From positions 77,934-141,933 of the forward strand of contig CAZMUM010000004.1 in the NCBI GenBank assembly GCA_964569385.1: a stretch of DNA of 64,000 bases. Reading direction: 5' to 3'. Source of the DNA: JAADHX01 sp964569385. Its GTDB lineage: Bacteria > Actinomycetota > Acidimicrobiia > Acidimicrobiales > Poriferisodalaceae. Below are positions 44,773 through 53,460 of the stretch, one piece after another. Below the pieces are notes generated by a model. It ran no database searches, was not told the origin of the DNA, and saw nothing but the letters and a program-made list of their open reading frames with translations. Each line of letters starts with the position of its first letter. The stretch's first letter is position 1. The translations under genes were made by a program, and so were the position numbers.

Positions 44773-46068
44773 ATGAGTTCTACGCCAACTGGGGTCGACA
44801 GAGCGGGAATTGAGCTGGTTGTGCAGCTCGCTTCGCCGGTAGCTGAGCCGCTTCGGGCCGAGGGATTTACTGCTTATGTGGTTGGCGGCTTTGTGCGCGA
44901 TCTACTGGTTGGTCGCACCAACTCCGATGACGTCGACATGACTACCAGCGCTCGCCCTGGTGAGATAAAGAGGTTGATAGCACCGATAGCCGACGACGTT
45001 TGGCTTCAAGGTGAGCGGTTCGGGACCATCGGGTGCCGGATCGACGGAACCGATTTCGAGATCACCACTCATCGGGCGGAGCGCTACGACGAGAGCTCCC
45101 GCAAGCCTGTGGTCGAGTTTGCGTCCGCCATTGAGACAGATTTGTCCAGGCGCGACTTCACCGTAAACGCAATGGCTATCTCAGTTCCTAGCGGCGAACT
45201 TGTCGATCCCTTTGGTGGCGCCGACGATCTCGCTGGTCGTCTGCTTCGCACTCCGGCCGATCCGGCTGCATCGTTTAACGATGACCCACTCCGGATTCTG
45301 CGTGCAGCTCGATTCCAGGCCGGTTATGACCTGACGGCGGTCGAGGAGTTGGTAGAAGCCGCTGCGAACTTGGTCGACCGCCTCGAGATTGTGTCGAAGG
45401 AACGCATTCGGGTCGAACTCGACAAATTGTTGACAACACAAGACCCCACTTGCGGGCTCGGCTTCATAAGCGCGGTTGGCGCTTGGCCTTGGGTTCTTCC
45501 CCATATGCACGGGATCAACTCTGATTCGGTGCTGTCGTCGGTAGCACGGGCTGTGTGCCCCGATGCCGACAGCCAACGGCTGGCTCGCCGAGCTCTGTTG
45601 TTTCGGACCGCCAACTCGACCCAAGATGCAGCCAACGAGCTGAGAACTCTGCGCTACTCGAACGCCGAGAAACGTCGGACGATCGCCGTTATCAGCGCTC
45701 TTGACTTGGTCAGTGACAACGATGGGCTGCCGTTAGACACCGGACCAGCGACGTTAAGGCGAGTGCTTCAGCTGGTCAGCCTCGACTGGACGGCGGCACT
45801 TGTGGCCTTTCGTGCCGTCAATTCGGAGTTGGGCGAAGCTCTCGAATCCGAGTGGACCCGACTTTCGGTGTCCGAAGACCTCTCCCAACTAGGCCCAGGG
45901 CTCACCGCCGCTGAGGTAATGAGTGTCCTCGAAATTGACTCAGGCCCAATGGTTGGAGCCGCGAACGACGAGCTGACGCGAATCAGGATCGAGGAAGGGC
46001 CACTCGCCAAGGACAAGTTACGTCGGCTTCTGTCGCAATGGTTTGAAAGCAGGACCCATGACGCCTGA
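44773..46068 (+). CDS. pcnA: CCA tRNA nucleotidyltransferase (PcnA/Cca family)
   Basis: The 431-residue protein has the class II nucleotidyltransferase head (VVGGFVRDLLVGRTNSDDVDMTT), with the DxD pair and the RRDFTVNAMA motif, then the neck and tail domains. It adds CCA to tRNA. This is needed here because the tRNA-Ile gene does not encode CCA. The ATG at 44773 fits the family; a frame from 44332 runs over carD and is not supported. Synteny matches M. tuberculosis Rv3907c. Confidence 0.93.
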   Translation: MSSTPTGVDRAGIELVVQLASPVAEPLRAEGFTAYVVGGFVRDLLVGRTNSDDVDMTTSARPGEIKRLIAPIADDVWLQGERFGTIGCRIDGTDFEITTHRAERYDESSRKPVVEFASAIETDLSRRDFTVNAMAISVPSGELVDPFGGADDLAGRLLRTPADPAASFNDDPLRILRAARFQAGYDLTAVEELVEAAANLVDRLEIVSKERIRVELDKLLTTQDPTCGLGFISAVGAWPWVLPHMHGINSDSVLSSVARAVCPDADSQRLARRALLFRTANSTQDAANELRTLRYSNAEKRRTIAVISALDLVSDNDGLPLDTGPATLRRVLQLVSLDWTAALVAFRAVNSELGEALESEWTRLSVSEDLSQLGPGLTAAEVMSVLEIDSGPMVGAANDELTRIRIEEGPLAKDKLRRLLSQWFESRTHDA

Positions 46069-46144
46069 TAAAAGACCGAAGCGTTGAGGTCCGTCGCTAG
46101 CGGGCCGGCTGAATCATTCTGAGCGACGCCGCTACGATGCGTTC

Positions 46145-46540
46145 ATGGCCTTTCACCCCGAAATCGCGGCGAAGGACGCTGCTGCGGGCGTAGGCACTGT
46201 CGACTATCGCCTACAACGACGCCGGACCTTGGCCGACCTCAAAGCCGGAAAAGTCGCTCCTTCTGAGGTGTGCGACGCGCACCCTGAGTTGCTTCGGGTC
46301 GCTCGGAACTGCGCCTCCCCGTCAGCGACCGCGTGCCCAGTGTGCGCCGTAGTCGGCTACCTGTCCACGGTGCACTATGTGTTCGGCACCAGACTCCCAG
46401 CGTCAGGAAAGCTGGCCCTCAGCGAAGAAGAACTCGACCGGTACTTGCGTCTGCCCGGCGATTTTTCCGCCTACCAAGTTGAGGTCTGTTCCGAGTGTGG
46501 GTGGAATCACCTCATCAGAAGAATTCCGCTTAGGCCATAA
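46145..46540 (+). CDS. DUF5318 zinc-ribbon-like protein
   Basis: The 131-residue protein contains two Cys pairs (CPVC and CSEC) that could bind one zinc, and the segment VDYRLQRRRTLADLKAGKV seen in DUF5318 proteins. These lie directly before the class A PBP gene in mycobacteria (Rv0049-ponA1), which is also the case here, 45 bases apart. Function unknown. Confidence 0.82.
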   Translation: MAFHPEIAAKDAAAGVGTVDYRLQRRRTLADLKAGKVAPSEVCDAHPELLRVARNCASPSATACPVCAVVGYLSTVHYVFGTRLPASGKLALSEEELDRYLRLPGDFSAYQVEVCSECGWNHLIRRIPLRP

Positions 46541-46585
46541 CGCCTGACACCGAGAGCGAGCACATCGCTTCTACCCTGACAGACC

Positions 46586-48649
46586 TTGGTTACCACGCGT
46601 CGCAACAAACGTCGGTCTCGCAACCGGTCGCTCCGCGTTAGGCGGGTGTTGTACGTCACTACCCTGCTGACCGTGGCCGCCGTAGCGGGCTTTGTGCATG
46701 TTCTTGGTCGGCTTGATCTTCCTGAGGCAACTGGTGTGGCCGATGAGACAACCATTATTGTCGACCGCGACGGTGATGAGATTGCCAGGTTGCACGGCGA
46801 ACAGAATCGGGTGCCGCTGGCACTCGTTGAGGTGTCGCCGATTCTCATCAATGCTGTCATTGCGGCCGAGGACCGCGACTTCTTTAGTCATCCTGGTGTA
46901 GATCCGGTTGCGATCGCTAGGGCCTTGTGGGCTGATGTGCGTAGCAAAGGGGCCCTTCAGGGCGGCTCAACCATCACCCAGCAGTATGTGAAGAACGCGT
47001 TCCTCACGCCCGACCGAACCTTGGTGCGCAAGCTCAAGGAGGCGTCGCTTTCAATCAAACTTGAGCGCGAGACTGAAAAGACCGAGATTCTCGAGGGTTA
47101 TCTAAACACCATCTATTTCGGCAGAGGGGCCTACGGAATTGGGGCCGCCGCCCGAGTTTGGTTTGGGGTCAGCGCAGCCGAGCTAGACATTGCCCAATCG
47201 GCGTACTTGGCTGGTCTGATTCGGGCACCTGAGACTGCCGATATCAACCGAGACCACCAAGTTGATGAGGCATATCGACGTCGAACCTCTGTACTTGTGG
47301 CGATGCTCGAAGAGGGTTACATCACCCAATCCGAGCTCGAAGAAACCGAGCGCCAGCCCATCGAGGGTTACACGCTTGAGCGCGTCGCCAACGCGTCGGT
47401 TCAGCTATCGCCTAAGGCCAAGGCTGCCGGGGCTGGATACGTCGTCGAGATGATGCGCCGGCAACTTTCGGATGCCTACGGAAGCAGGGCTGTGTTCCAG
47501 GGGGGCTTGCGTGTCCAGTCGACAATCGACCTCGATCTGCAACTTGCGGCCTATGAGGCTGCTACCGAAGTCTTGAACCGTGACGACGAACCAACCGCCG
47601 CGGTGGTGGTTCTCGATCAGATTGGTGGCATTCGGGCCCTAGTGGGTGGGCGCGACTTCGCCGTCTCCCAAGTGAACTTGGCGACGGGAACCGCCGGCGG
47701 CGGGTCAGGTCGCCAGCCCGGGTCGTCATTTAAGCCAATCGTTCTAGCTGAGGCGTTGCGTCAAGGGATTTCGCCGTTGTCCCAGTTCGAGGCACCAGCG
47801 ACCATGGAATTCTTGGGGCTGGACGATGGTGCGGCTTGGTCTGTTAGCAACTACAACAACACCGATCTTGGAGTTGTCGACCTGTTTGGTGCCACGCGCT
47901 GGTCTTCAAATACCGTTTACGCACAGCTCATCCTTGAGACCGGGCCAAGCTCAGTACAACGGCTGGCCGGAGAACTCGGCGTGACCGCCGACTTGGATCC
48001 AGTGCATTCGCTTGTTCTTGGAACCCAGGAAGTGTCGGTTCTGGATATGGCGACGGCATACGCGACGTTTGCAGGCCGCGGCGAGCGCCGCTCGCCACAG
48101 CTGTTGCTCGACGTCCTAGACCGTGAGGGAAACGTGATCGACCGGTTCGCGTCTTCGTCAGAGCGAGCGCTCTCAAGTCAGCAGGCCGACATCATCACGG
48201 CAATCCTTGGCGACGTAATCGCTTCGGGCACCGGTAGGAGCGCCGCCGTCGATGGGGTGCCCACGGCGGGCAAGACTGGCACCACCCAGGACTACCGAGA
48301 TGCCTGGTTTGTTGGCTACACGCCGAAGTTCACCACTGCGGTGTGGGTCGGATTCCCCGACTCCAACCGCTCGATGCTGAACGTCGCGGGCTTTGAGCAG
48401 GTGACGGGAGGTTCGTTGCCGGCTGTCATCTGGCGCGACGTGACAGCTGCGGCCCATCGGGGCGTCGAGCCCGGCTCGTTCTCGGCACCTGACGCGTTTC
48501 CCGGAGAGGTTCTTGGCACGAACCTAGGAGTAACAACTACAACCACGCCACCGCCGACCTCGAGCTCAACTGAGGTACCACCTGACCCCACGTCGGGCGA
48601 CACGACAACATCCACCGATCCTCCACCGGCCGGCCAGGGTGACGGATGA
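46586..48649 (+). CDS. ponA: Class A penicillin-binding protein (transglycosylase/transpeptidase)
   Basis: The 687-residue protein has one N-terminal membrane span (about residues 19-40) and a GT51 domain with AAEDRDFFSHPGVDP and GGSTITQQYVKN. Its transpeptidase domain has SSFKP (active Ser), SSN and KTGT. A Thr/Pro-rich tail follows. It builds and cross-links peptidoglycan. The start is TTG at 46586; overlap with the next gene is 4 bases. Confidence 0.95.
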   Translation: MVTTRRNKRRSRNRSLRVRRVLYVTTLLTVAAVAGFVHVLGRLDLPEATGVADETTIIVDRDGDEIARLHGEQNRVPLALVEVSPILINAVIAAEDRDFFSHPGVDPVAIARALWADVRSKGALQGGSTITQQYVKNAFLTPDRTLVRKLKEASLSIKLERETEKTEILEGYLNTIYFGRGAYGIGAAARVWFGVSAAELDIAQSAYLAGLIRAPETADINRDHQVDEAYRRRTSVLVAMLEEGYITQSELEETERQPIEGYTLERVANASVQLSPKAKAAGAGYVVEMMRRQLSDAYGSRAVFQGGLRVQSTIDLDLQLAAYEAATEVLNRDDEPTAAVVVLDQIGGIRALVGGRDFAVSQVNLATGTAGGGSGRQPGSSFKPIVLAEALRQGISPLSQFEAPATMEFLGLDDGAAWSVSNYNNTDLGVVDLFGATRWSSNTVYAQLILETGPSSVQRLAGELGVTADLDPVHSLVLGTQEVSVLDMATAYATFAGRGERRSPQLLLDVLDREGNVIDRFASSSERALSSQQADIITAILGDVIASGTGRSAAVDGVPTAGKTGTTQDYRDAWFVGYTPKFTTAVWVGFPDSNRSMLNVAGFEQVTGGSLPAVIWRDVTAAAHRGVEPGSFSAPDAFPGEVLGTNLGVTTTTTPPPTSSSTEVPPDPTSGDTTTSTDPPPAGQGDG

Positions 48650-49224
48650 AACACCCGACCCACGACTGGCGGAACCTGATCTTGCTGGTCATGACCGTGG
48701 GTATTTTGTTGTCTGCTTGCAGCGGCCAGGACGATTCTGTGATCATCGACCCTCCAGCTTTGTCTGTAGGCGCTCCGGAGGTCTCGATCGACTCCAGCAC
48801 CCCAGCGCCCGATGCGGTCCCACTCCCTGGCGAAGCAGACCTGACACCATTCCCAGGCTTCGGGACCGGTACCGTCGTCGGCGCGGACGCATCGTTTCCT
48901 GTTCTTGTCGCCGAAACATCGGAACAGCGAAGCCAAGGTTTGATGCAGGTGACTGACCTCGAAGGCTGGGTTGGTATGTGGTTCGACTTTCCCGAGCCGA
49001 CCAGCGGCAGTTTCTGGATGAAGGACACTTTGTTGCCGCTTTCGATCGCCTGGATTGATAACAACCGGATCGTGGTGGCCACGGCCGATATGGAGCCGTG
49101 TGTGTCCGAAGACTGTCCAAGCTACTTTCCCGATGTCGATTACGTGAGCGCGCTTGAGGTCGAACAAGGCCAGCTGGCCGAACTGGGAATAACCCTCGGT
49201 ACCGTCCTGACTCTGAGCAACTAG
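48646..49224 (+). CDS. DUF192 lipoprotein
   Basis: The 192-residue protein has a lipobox LLSAC with Cys25, so it should be modified by Lgt. It has a short linker and a DUF192 domain with the SEQRSQGLMQV and SFWMKDTLLPLSIAWID motifs. Function of DUF192 is unclear; it is often associated with cell-surface settings. It is coupled with the PBP gene (ATGA overlap). Confidence 0.9.
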   Translation: MKHPTHDWRNLILLVMTVGILLSACSGQDDSVIIDPPALSVGAPEVSIDSSTPAPDAVPLPGEADLTPFPGFGTGTVVGADASFPVLVAETSEQRSQGLMQVTDLEGWVGMWFDFPEPTSGSFWMKDTLLPLSIAWIDNNRIVVATADMEPCVSEDCPSYFPDVDYVSALEVEQGQLAELGITLGTVLTLSN

Positions 49225-49419
49225 ACCGGTTCTGGGCGCATCGCCGCGCTCGTGGCTGGCCACCCAGGAGCGAGTGTCCCACCTCCATGGCACAGTGTGA
49301 TTCAAGGCAGACGTTGGAGTCTGGCGTTCGGTGATCTACGATAGCCAGACGACATTTCAACCCTGCTCCGTCTAGAACGGGGCTCCGGCCAACCCGGGTC
49401 CGAAGGAGGTGCACATTAA

Positions 49420-49758
49420 GTGCGCGCGTATGAATTGATGGTTATCCACCACGGAGACCTTGACGATGTTGCCGTGCAGGAGCAGATTAAAGAGCTCCGC
49501 ACTCGCATTGAAGCCTCAGGCGAACTCAAGAAGTTCGATTATTGGGGCCGTCGCCGGTTTGCCTATGAGATCGACCACAAGACTGACGGTTACTACTCGG
49601 TTTATGAGATCCTCGCCGAAGGCGGAGCACTCGACGAGACCGAACGAAGCCTACGCCTCGCGGATTCTGTGATCCGCCACAAACTATTCCGTCTTCCCGA
49701 CGACGAGGCCGAGCGCCGCGGACTAATCGGCGACGGTGCACCGGCTGACGCCGAGTGA
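49420..49758 (+). CDS. rpsF: Ribosomal protein S6
   Basis: The 112-residue protein has the S6 fold signature (YELMVIHHGDLDD, YWGRRRFAYEIDHKTDGYY). The GTG start follows AAGGAGGTG. The 195-base gap upstream contains a GC-rich, hairpin-prone leader near 49360-49410 that may be an S6/S18 autoregulatory site; that is only a suggestion. The gene heads the rpsF-ssb-rpsR-rplI-dnaB set. Confidence 0.97.
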   Translation: MRAYELMVIHHGDLDDVAVQEQIKELRTRIEASGELKKFDYWGRRRFAYEIDHKTDGYYSVYEILAEGGALDETERSLRLADSVIRHKLFRLPDDEAERRGLIGDGAPADAE

Positions 49759-49776
49759 TGTCAAAGGAGTCATGTC

Positions 49777-50286
49777 ATGGCAGGTGACAACAGCGTCACG
49801 GTCGTAGGTAACCTCACCCGCGATCCAGAACTGCGATTTACTCAATCAGGCCAAGCTAGAGCCACGTTAGGCATAGCTGTCAACAGACGTTGGCAGAACC
49901 GTGCATCAGGCGAGTGGGAGGAACAAGTCAGTTTCTTCAACGTCGTTTGCTGGCGAGAGATGGCCGAAAATGTGGCCGAGACCCTCTCCCGCGGCAACCG
50001 CGTTATCGTTACTGGCAGGCTAGAGCAGCGTTCTTGGGATACCCAAGAAGGCGACAAGCGTTCTGTAGTGGAGATAGTGGCCGACGAGATCGGGCCGAGC
50101 CTCCGCTGGGCATCGGCTGAAGTGCGTCGAAACGAACGCGACGCCAACTCTGGTGGTTATCAACAGGGTTCTAATCAAGGTGACTCCCAGGGCGGTTCAA
50201 AGCCCGCGCAGCAAAAGCAGGCCCCACAAGGACAATCCGCAGCCAAACCTGCGGCCGAGTACTACCCCGAAGAGGAGCCGTTCTAA
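49777..50286 (+). CDS. ssb: Single-stranded DNA-binding protein
   Basis: The 169-residue protein has the OB fold (NSVTVVGNLTRDPELRFTQSG; FFNVVCWREMAENV) and a Gln/Gly/Ser-rich linker ending in the acidic tip EEEPF that binds partner proteins. It overlaps the rpsR start by one base. Confidence 0.97.
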   Translation: MAGDNSVTVVGNLTRDPELRFTQSGQARATLGIAVNRRWQNRASGEWEEQVSFFNVVCWREMAENVAETLSRGNRVIVTGRLEQRSWDTQEGDKRSVVEIVADEIGPSLRWASAEVRRNERDANSGGYQQGSNQGDSQGGSKPAQQKQAPQGQSAAKPAAEYYPEEEPF

Positions 50287-50774
50287 TGGCTGCGAAGAAG
50301 AAACCTGTCCGCAAGGGCAAAGATCCAAGAAAATCCAAGCCCCGCAAGAAGAAGGTCTCCCCGCTCGTCAAAGAGGGGATCGAGTTCGTCGACTACAAAG
50401 ATGTCACCTTGCTTCGTGCGTTCATGTCGGACCGCTCCAAAGTTCGCGCGCGTCGCGTAACGGGCAACGATGTCCAACAGCAACGCCAGATCTCGATCGC
50501 TATCAAGAACGCGCGCGAGATGGCCTTGTTGCCATACGCCAGCCGAGTTGTGACCCAACGTAAGGGCGATAAGCGCGGCCGCGGCCGCGACGATCGCGGC
50601 GACAGAGGCGACAGAGGCGATCGCGGAGATCGCGGCGACAGAGGCGATCGCGACGAAAGCAGCGATGCTCCGACCGGTGCTGAAGACGACGCCAAGCCAG
50701 ACGCAGTGGAGGTGGCAGTAGATGTCCCAACCGAGGTTGCAGCCGATGTAGTAGCCAGCGGAGCTGAATCATGA
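50286..50774 (+). CDS. rpsR: Ribosomal protein S18 with long charged C-terminal extension
   Basis: Residues 20-92 are a normal S18 core (FVDYKDVTLLRAFMSDRSKVRARRVTGNDVQQQRQ in parts). The expected zinc-type Cys pairs are absent, so it is a zinc-free form. From about residue 93 the protein continues for 70 residues: six or so RGD/GDR triplets, then an acidic region. Usual length is 75-90 residues. The repeat DNA has a 9-base period from 50585 to 50655. The stop overlaps rplI. Confidence 0.94.
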   Translation: MAAKKKPVRKGKDPRKSKPRKKKVSPLVKEGIEFVDYKDVTLLRAFMSDRSKVRARRVTGNDVQQQRQISIAIKNAREMALLPYASRVVTQRKGDKRGRGRDDRGDRGDRGDRGDRGDRGDRDESSDAPTGAEDDAKPDAVEVAVDVPTEVAADVVASGAES

Positions 50775-51217
50775 AGGTTGTTCTTCGAGCCGACGTCAAC
50801 GGCGTTGGCAAGACTGGCGACATAGTCGACGTAGCCGATGGGTTTGGTCGTAACTTCCTTGTGCCGCAAGGCAAGGCCATGCTGGCAACCGATGGGGCCG
50901 CTGGCCAGGCTGCATCTATGCGTAAGTCGCGTGATGTACGCGATGGTCGCGATCGTGCTGCCGCCGAAGAGTTGGCGCGCCAGCTAGTCGGCACCAGCAT
51001 CGCAGTGACGGCCAAGGCTGGCGGTAGCGGACAGCTCTACGGCTCGGTAACAACCGCCGACGTCGTCGAAGCCATCAAGGCCCAAGTTGGTCTCGACTTG
51101 GATCGTCGCGACCTCAGCATCGACGACTCCATCCGTACTGTCGGCGAGCACGAAGTTAATGCTCGCCCACACACCGACGTTCAATTCGTAATTAGCGTCG
51201 AGGTCAGCGCCAGTTGA
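50771..51217 (+). CDS. rplI: Ribosomal protein L9
   Basis: The 148-residue protein has the L9 N-terminal domain (MKVVLRADVNGVGKTGDIVDVADGFGRNFLVPQG in parts) and the C-terminal domain, ending HTDVQFVISVEVSAS. It binds the 23S rRNA at the L1 stalk base. The start overlaps rpsR by 4 bases. Confidence 0.97.
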   Translation: MKVVLRADVNGVGKTGDIVDVADGFGRNFLVPQGKAMLATDGAAGQAASMRKSRDVRDGRDRAAAEELARQLVGTSIAVTAKAGGSGQLYGSVTTADVVEAIKAQVGLDLDRRDLSIDDSIRTVGEHEVNARPHTDVQFVISVEVSAS

Positions 51218-51237
51218 TCTGATCGTCATCGAATTCC

Positions 51238-51270
51238 TACGCCGACGCTCCCACTCTGAGCGTCGGCGTA
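51238..51270 (+). terminator. Hairpin after rplI
   Basis: A perfect 13-bp stem (TACGCCGACGCTC / GAGCGTCGGCGTA) with a 7-base loop lies 20 bases after the rplI stop and is followed by TGGCGTTTTGG. It should end or reduce transcription before dnaB. Confidence 0.75.
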
Positions 51271-51317
51271 TGGCGTTTTGGCCCTTGACACCAACCCTCT
51301 CCGACACAACCCACAGG

Positions 51318-51394
51318 TTGTCCACATCTATCTGGATATCGGTCCCCAGCTTGTTCTATGGGGTTCGCCGGGTTTACCCCACTAGCTATCCACA
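51318..51394. promoter_or_regulatory. DnaA boxes upstream of dnaB
   Basis: A perfect TTGTCCACA at 51318-51326 and CTATCCACA (8 of 9 to the E. coli TTATCCACA) at 51386-51394 lie in the gap before dnaB. They may let DnaA control helicase expression. The boxes are not clustered enough for a second origin. Confidence 0.5.
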
Positions 51395-51420
51395 GGGCAG
51401 GTCAGCAATGATTGAAGCCG

Positions 51421-52779
51421 ATGTTTGACTCCGAGGCGCTGTCCAGCCCAACGGGCCCCATGGTGCGCAAGGCCCCGCACAACCTCGAAGCCGAGTCGTC
51501 GCTTCTGGGCGCTATGTTGCTCAGCCGAGACGCAATCGGCCCAGCAGTCGAGGCCGTGGATGCCACCGACTTTTACCTACCCGCTCATCAGAATATTTTC
51601 GATGCGATAAGTGCCCTGTACTCAGCCGGTCATCCCGCCGACGCTGTCACGGTTGCTGAGGAACTTGAGCGCGCCGGTCTGCTCGAGATGATCGGCGGGC
51701 TGCAGACCCTCGTCGATCTTCAGAACTCCACACCGGCGACATCAAATGCTGCCCGGTATGCATCGATTATCGAAGAACGAGCCTTACTTCGCCGCCTGAT
51801 CGGTGCCGCTGGTGAGATCGTCGAGCTCGGGTACTCACTCCCCGGCGACGTAACCAAGGCCGTCGACGAGGCCGAAGCCAAGATCTTCCAGATAGCGCAG
51901 CGACGAGTTACCGACACAACCAAACCCCTCCGTGAGTTGCTATCGGACAACCTCGACCGTCTCGAGGAGTTGTATGAGCGAGGCGAGTCGATAACCGGCA
52001 TACCCAGCGGCTACCACGACCTCGACGAAATCCTGGCCGGATTACAGCCGAGCGCGTTGCTCGTTGTCGGTGCGCGTCCGGCCATGGGAAAGACCGCTTT
52101 TGGGCTCGGCATGGCGACCCATGCCGGTATGACAGCTCAACGCCCGGTCTTGTTCTTCTCTCTCGAAATGGGCCACCTCGAACTCACCCAACGAATCTTG
52201 TGCTCAACCGCCGGGATCGACTCCACCCGAATGCGCAACGGAACACTTAGCGACGACGACTGGCCAAGAATCAGCCGCGCCGTCGGTCAACTCGCCGAAG
52301 CCCCCATATGGATTGACGACAACCCGAACCTCACCGTCATGGAGATCCGGGCCAAGGCCAGGCGGCTCAAGAGCCGTCTCGGCGACCTTGGGCTGATCGT
52401 CGTCGACTACCTACAACTCATGTCCGGATCAAGCCGGGCCGAGAGCCGACAAGTCGAGATCTCAGAGATCTCCCGAAGCCTTAAGATCTTGGCCCGCGAA
52501 CTCGAATGTCCGGTGGTTGCACTATCGCAGCTCAGCCGCACCCTCGAACAACGATCCGACAAACGGCCCATGTTGTCCGACCTTCGCGAATCGGGTGCCA
52601 TCGAACAAGATGCCGACGTTGTCATGTTCTTGTACCGCGACGAGGTCTACAACCCCGACTCTCCCGACATCGGCACCGCCGAAGTCATCATCGCGAAACA
52701 CCGAAGCGGCCCCACCGGCACCGTCCGGTTGGCATTCATCGGACATTTCACCCGATTCGCCAACATGGCCAAGAACTAA
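51421..52779 (+). CDS. dnaB: Replicative DNA helicase DnaB
   Basis: The protein has the N-terminal DnaB domain (RKAPHNLEAESSLLGAMLLS), a RecA-type helicase domain with Walker A GARPAMGKTAF, LIVVDYLQLMSG as Walker B, and KHRSGPTGTV near the end. No intein is present, unlike in M. tuberculosis. Start is uncertain between ATG 51421 and TTG 51412. It unwinds DNA at the replication fork. Confidence 0.96.
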   Translation: MFDSEALSSPTGPMVRKAPHNLEAESSLLGAMLLSRDAIGPAVEAVDATDFYLPAHQNIFDAISALYSAGHPADAVTVAEELERAGLLEMIGGLQTLVDLQNSTPATSNAARYASIIEERALLRRLIGAAGEIVELGYSLPGDVTKAVDEAEAKIFQIAQRRVTDTTKPLRELLSDNLDRLEELYERGESITGIPSGYHDLDEILAGLQPSALLVVGARPAMGKTAFGLGMATHAGMTAQRPVLFFSLEMGHLELTQRILCSTAGIDSTRMRNGTLSDDDWPRISRAVGQLAEAPIWIDDNPNLTVMEIRAKARRLKSRLGDLGLIVVDYLQLMSGSSRAESRQVEISEISRSLKILARELECPVVALSQLSRTLEQRSDKRPMLSDLRESGAIEQDADVVMFLYRDEVYNPDSPDIGTAEVIIAKHRSGPTGTVRLAFIGHFTRFANMAKN

Positions 52780-52800
52780 CGTCGCATTACATAACGCTGA

Positions 52801-52891
52801 GTTACTTGAGGTCTCCGCCGACTGCGACTGTGTTACATGAGGTCTCCGCCGACTGCGACTGGGTTACATGAGGTCTCCGCCGACTGCGACC
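52801..52891. repeat. Three tandem 31-bp repeats at the end of a membrane protein gene
   Basis: Units start at 52801, 52832 and 52863. Each contains TGAGGTCTCCGCCGACTGCG; unit 1 differs by one base (CTTGAGG for CATGAGG). The third unit is the coding 3' end (VAVGGDLM, stop) of the minus-strand gene at 52864; the first two are non-coding copies between it and dnaB. Confidence 0.9.
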
Positions 52892-53199
52892 AAACCCACG
52901 ATTAGGAGTACTAAGGCGGCGGCACCTCCGATGATGCCAAACCAGGCCATCAAACGACCAGCCAGAGCACCAATGGCCAAACCAAACGCCAGCTTGGCCG
53001 CACCGCTTGACGATTGTTGACGTTCCTGAGACACCACCCGCAGCACTAGAGCCACGAGAAAACCAACCGCCACAAGCAACAAAGCAAACAACGAACCAGT
53101 AAACCGCCCGAGCACCAGGCCAATTGCGGCAGCGGTCGCTATCGGTACAACTCTATTCACCTGTTCAGCCTGCCATGTCCGGTCGGTAAAATGGGCCAT
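52864..53199 (-). CDS. Small membrane protein, function unknown
   Basis: The 111-residue protein has four or so hydrophobic segments after a 15-residue charged start (MAHFTDRTWQAEQVNRVV). No family is recognised. It faces the small plus-strand membrane gene at 53226 across a very short shared start region, so the two may be oppositely transcribed from overlapping promoters. Its coding end is the source or last member of the tandem repeats. Confidence 0.65.
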   Translation of the reverse strand: MAHFTDRTWQAEQVNRVVPIATAAAIGLVLGRFTGSLFALLLVAVGFLVALVLRVVSQERQQSSSGAAKLAFGLAIGALAGRLMAWFGIIGGAAALVLLIVGLVAVGGDLM

Positions 53200-53225
53200 T
53201 GCGATCTACTAGGAGACGAAACCAC

Positions 53226-53432
53226 GTGTTTCTCGGAGACAATCTGTTGCCACTGCTCGTGCTCGCCTTAGGCGGGGCCATGTTCGCCGGCAACCTCATG
53301 GCGGTGATGCGTCCCCCGAACCAACCGCGTCGCGAAGGCGATCTCGAACGAGCACCAGTGGCAAGGTCAGTCGTTATGGGATTGCTCGGGTTAGCCGCAT
53401 CCCTGTGGGCTATAGCGACCCTGGTCAGCTGA
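53226..53432 (+). CDS. Small two-span membrane protein
   Basis: The 68-residue protein (VFLGDNLLPLLVLALGGAMF...) has two predicted membrane spans joined by a charged loop (PPNQPRREGDLERAP). The GTG at 53226 follows AGGAG by ten bases and is preferred over 53199. No family is recognised with certainty. Confidence 0.6.
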   Translation: MFLGDNLLPLLVLALGGAMFAGNLMAVMRPPNQPRREGDLERAPVARSVVMGLLGLAASLWAIATLVS

Positions 53433-53460
53433 GGTGATTGCCCCGTTCACTGGTCTGGTG

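Noticed and set aside
52801..52891. CRISPR array
   Set aside because: The three 31-bp units are directly adjacent, without spacers, and derive from the neighbouring coding sequence.
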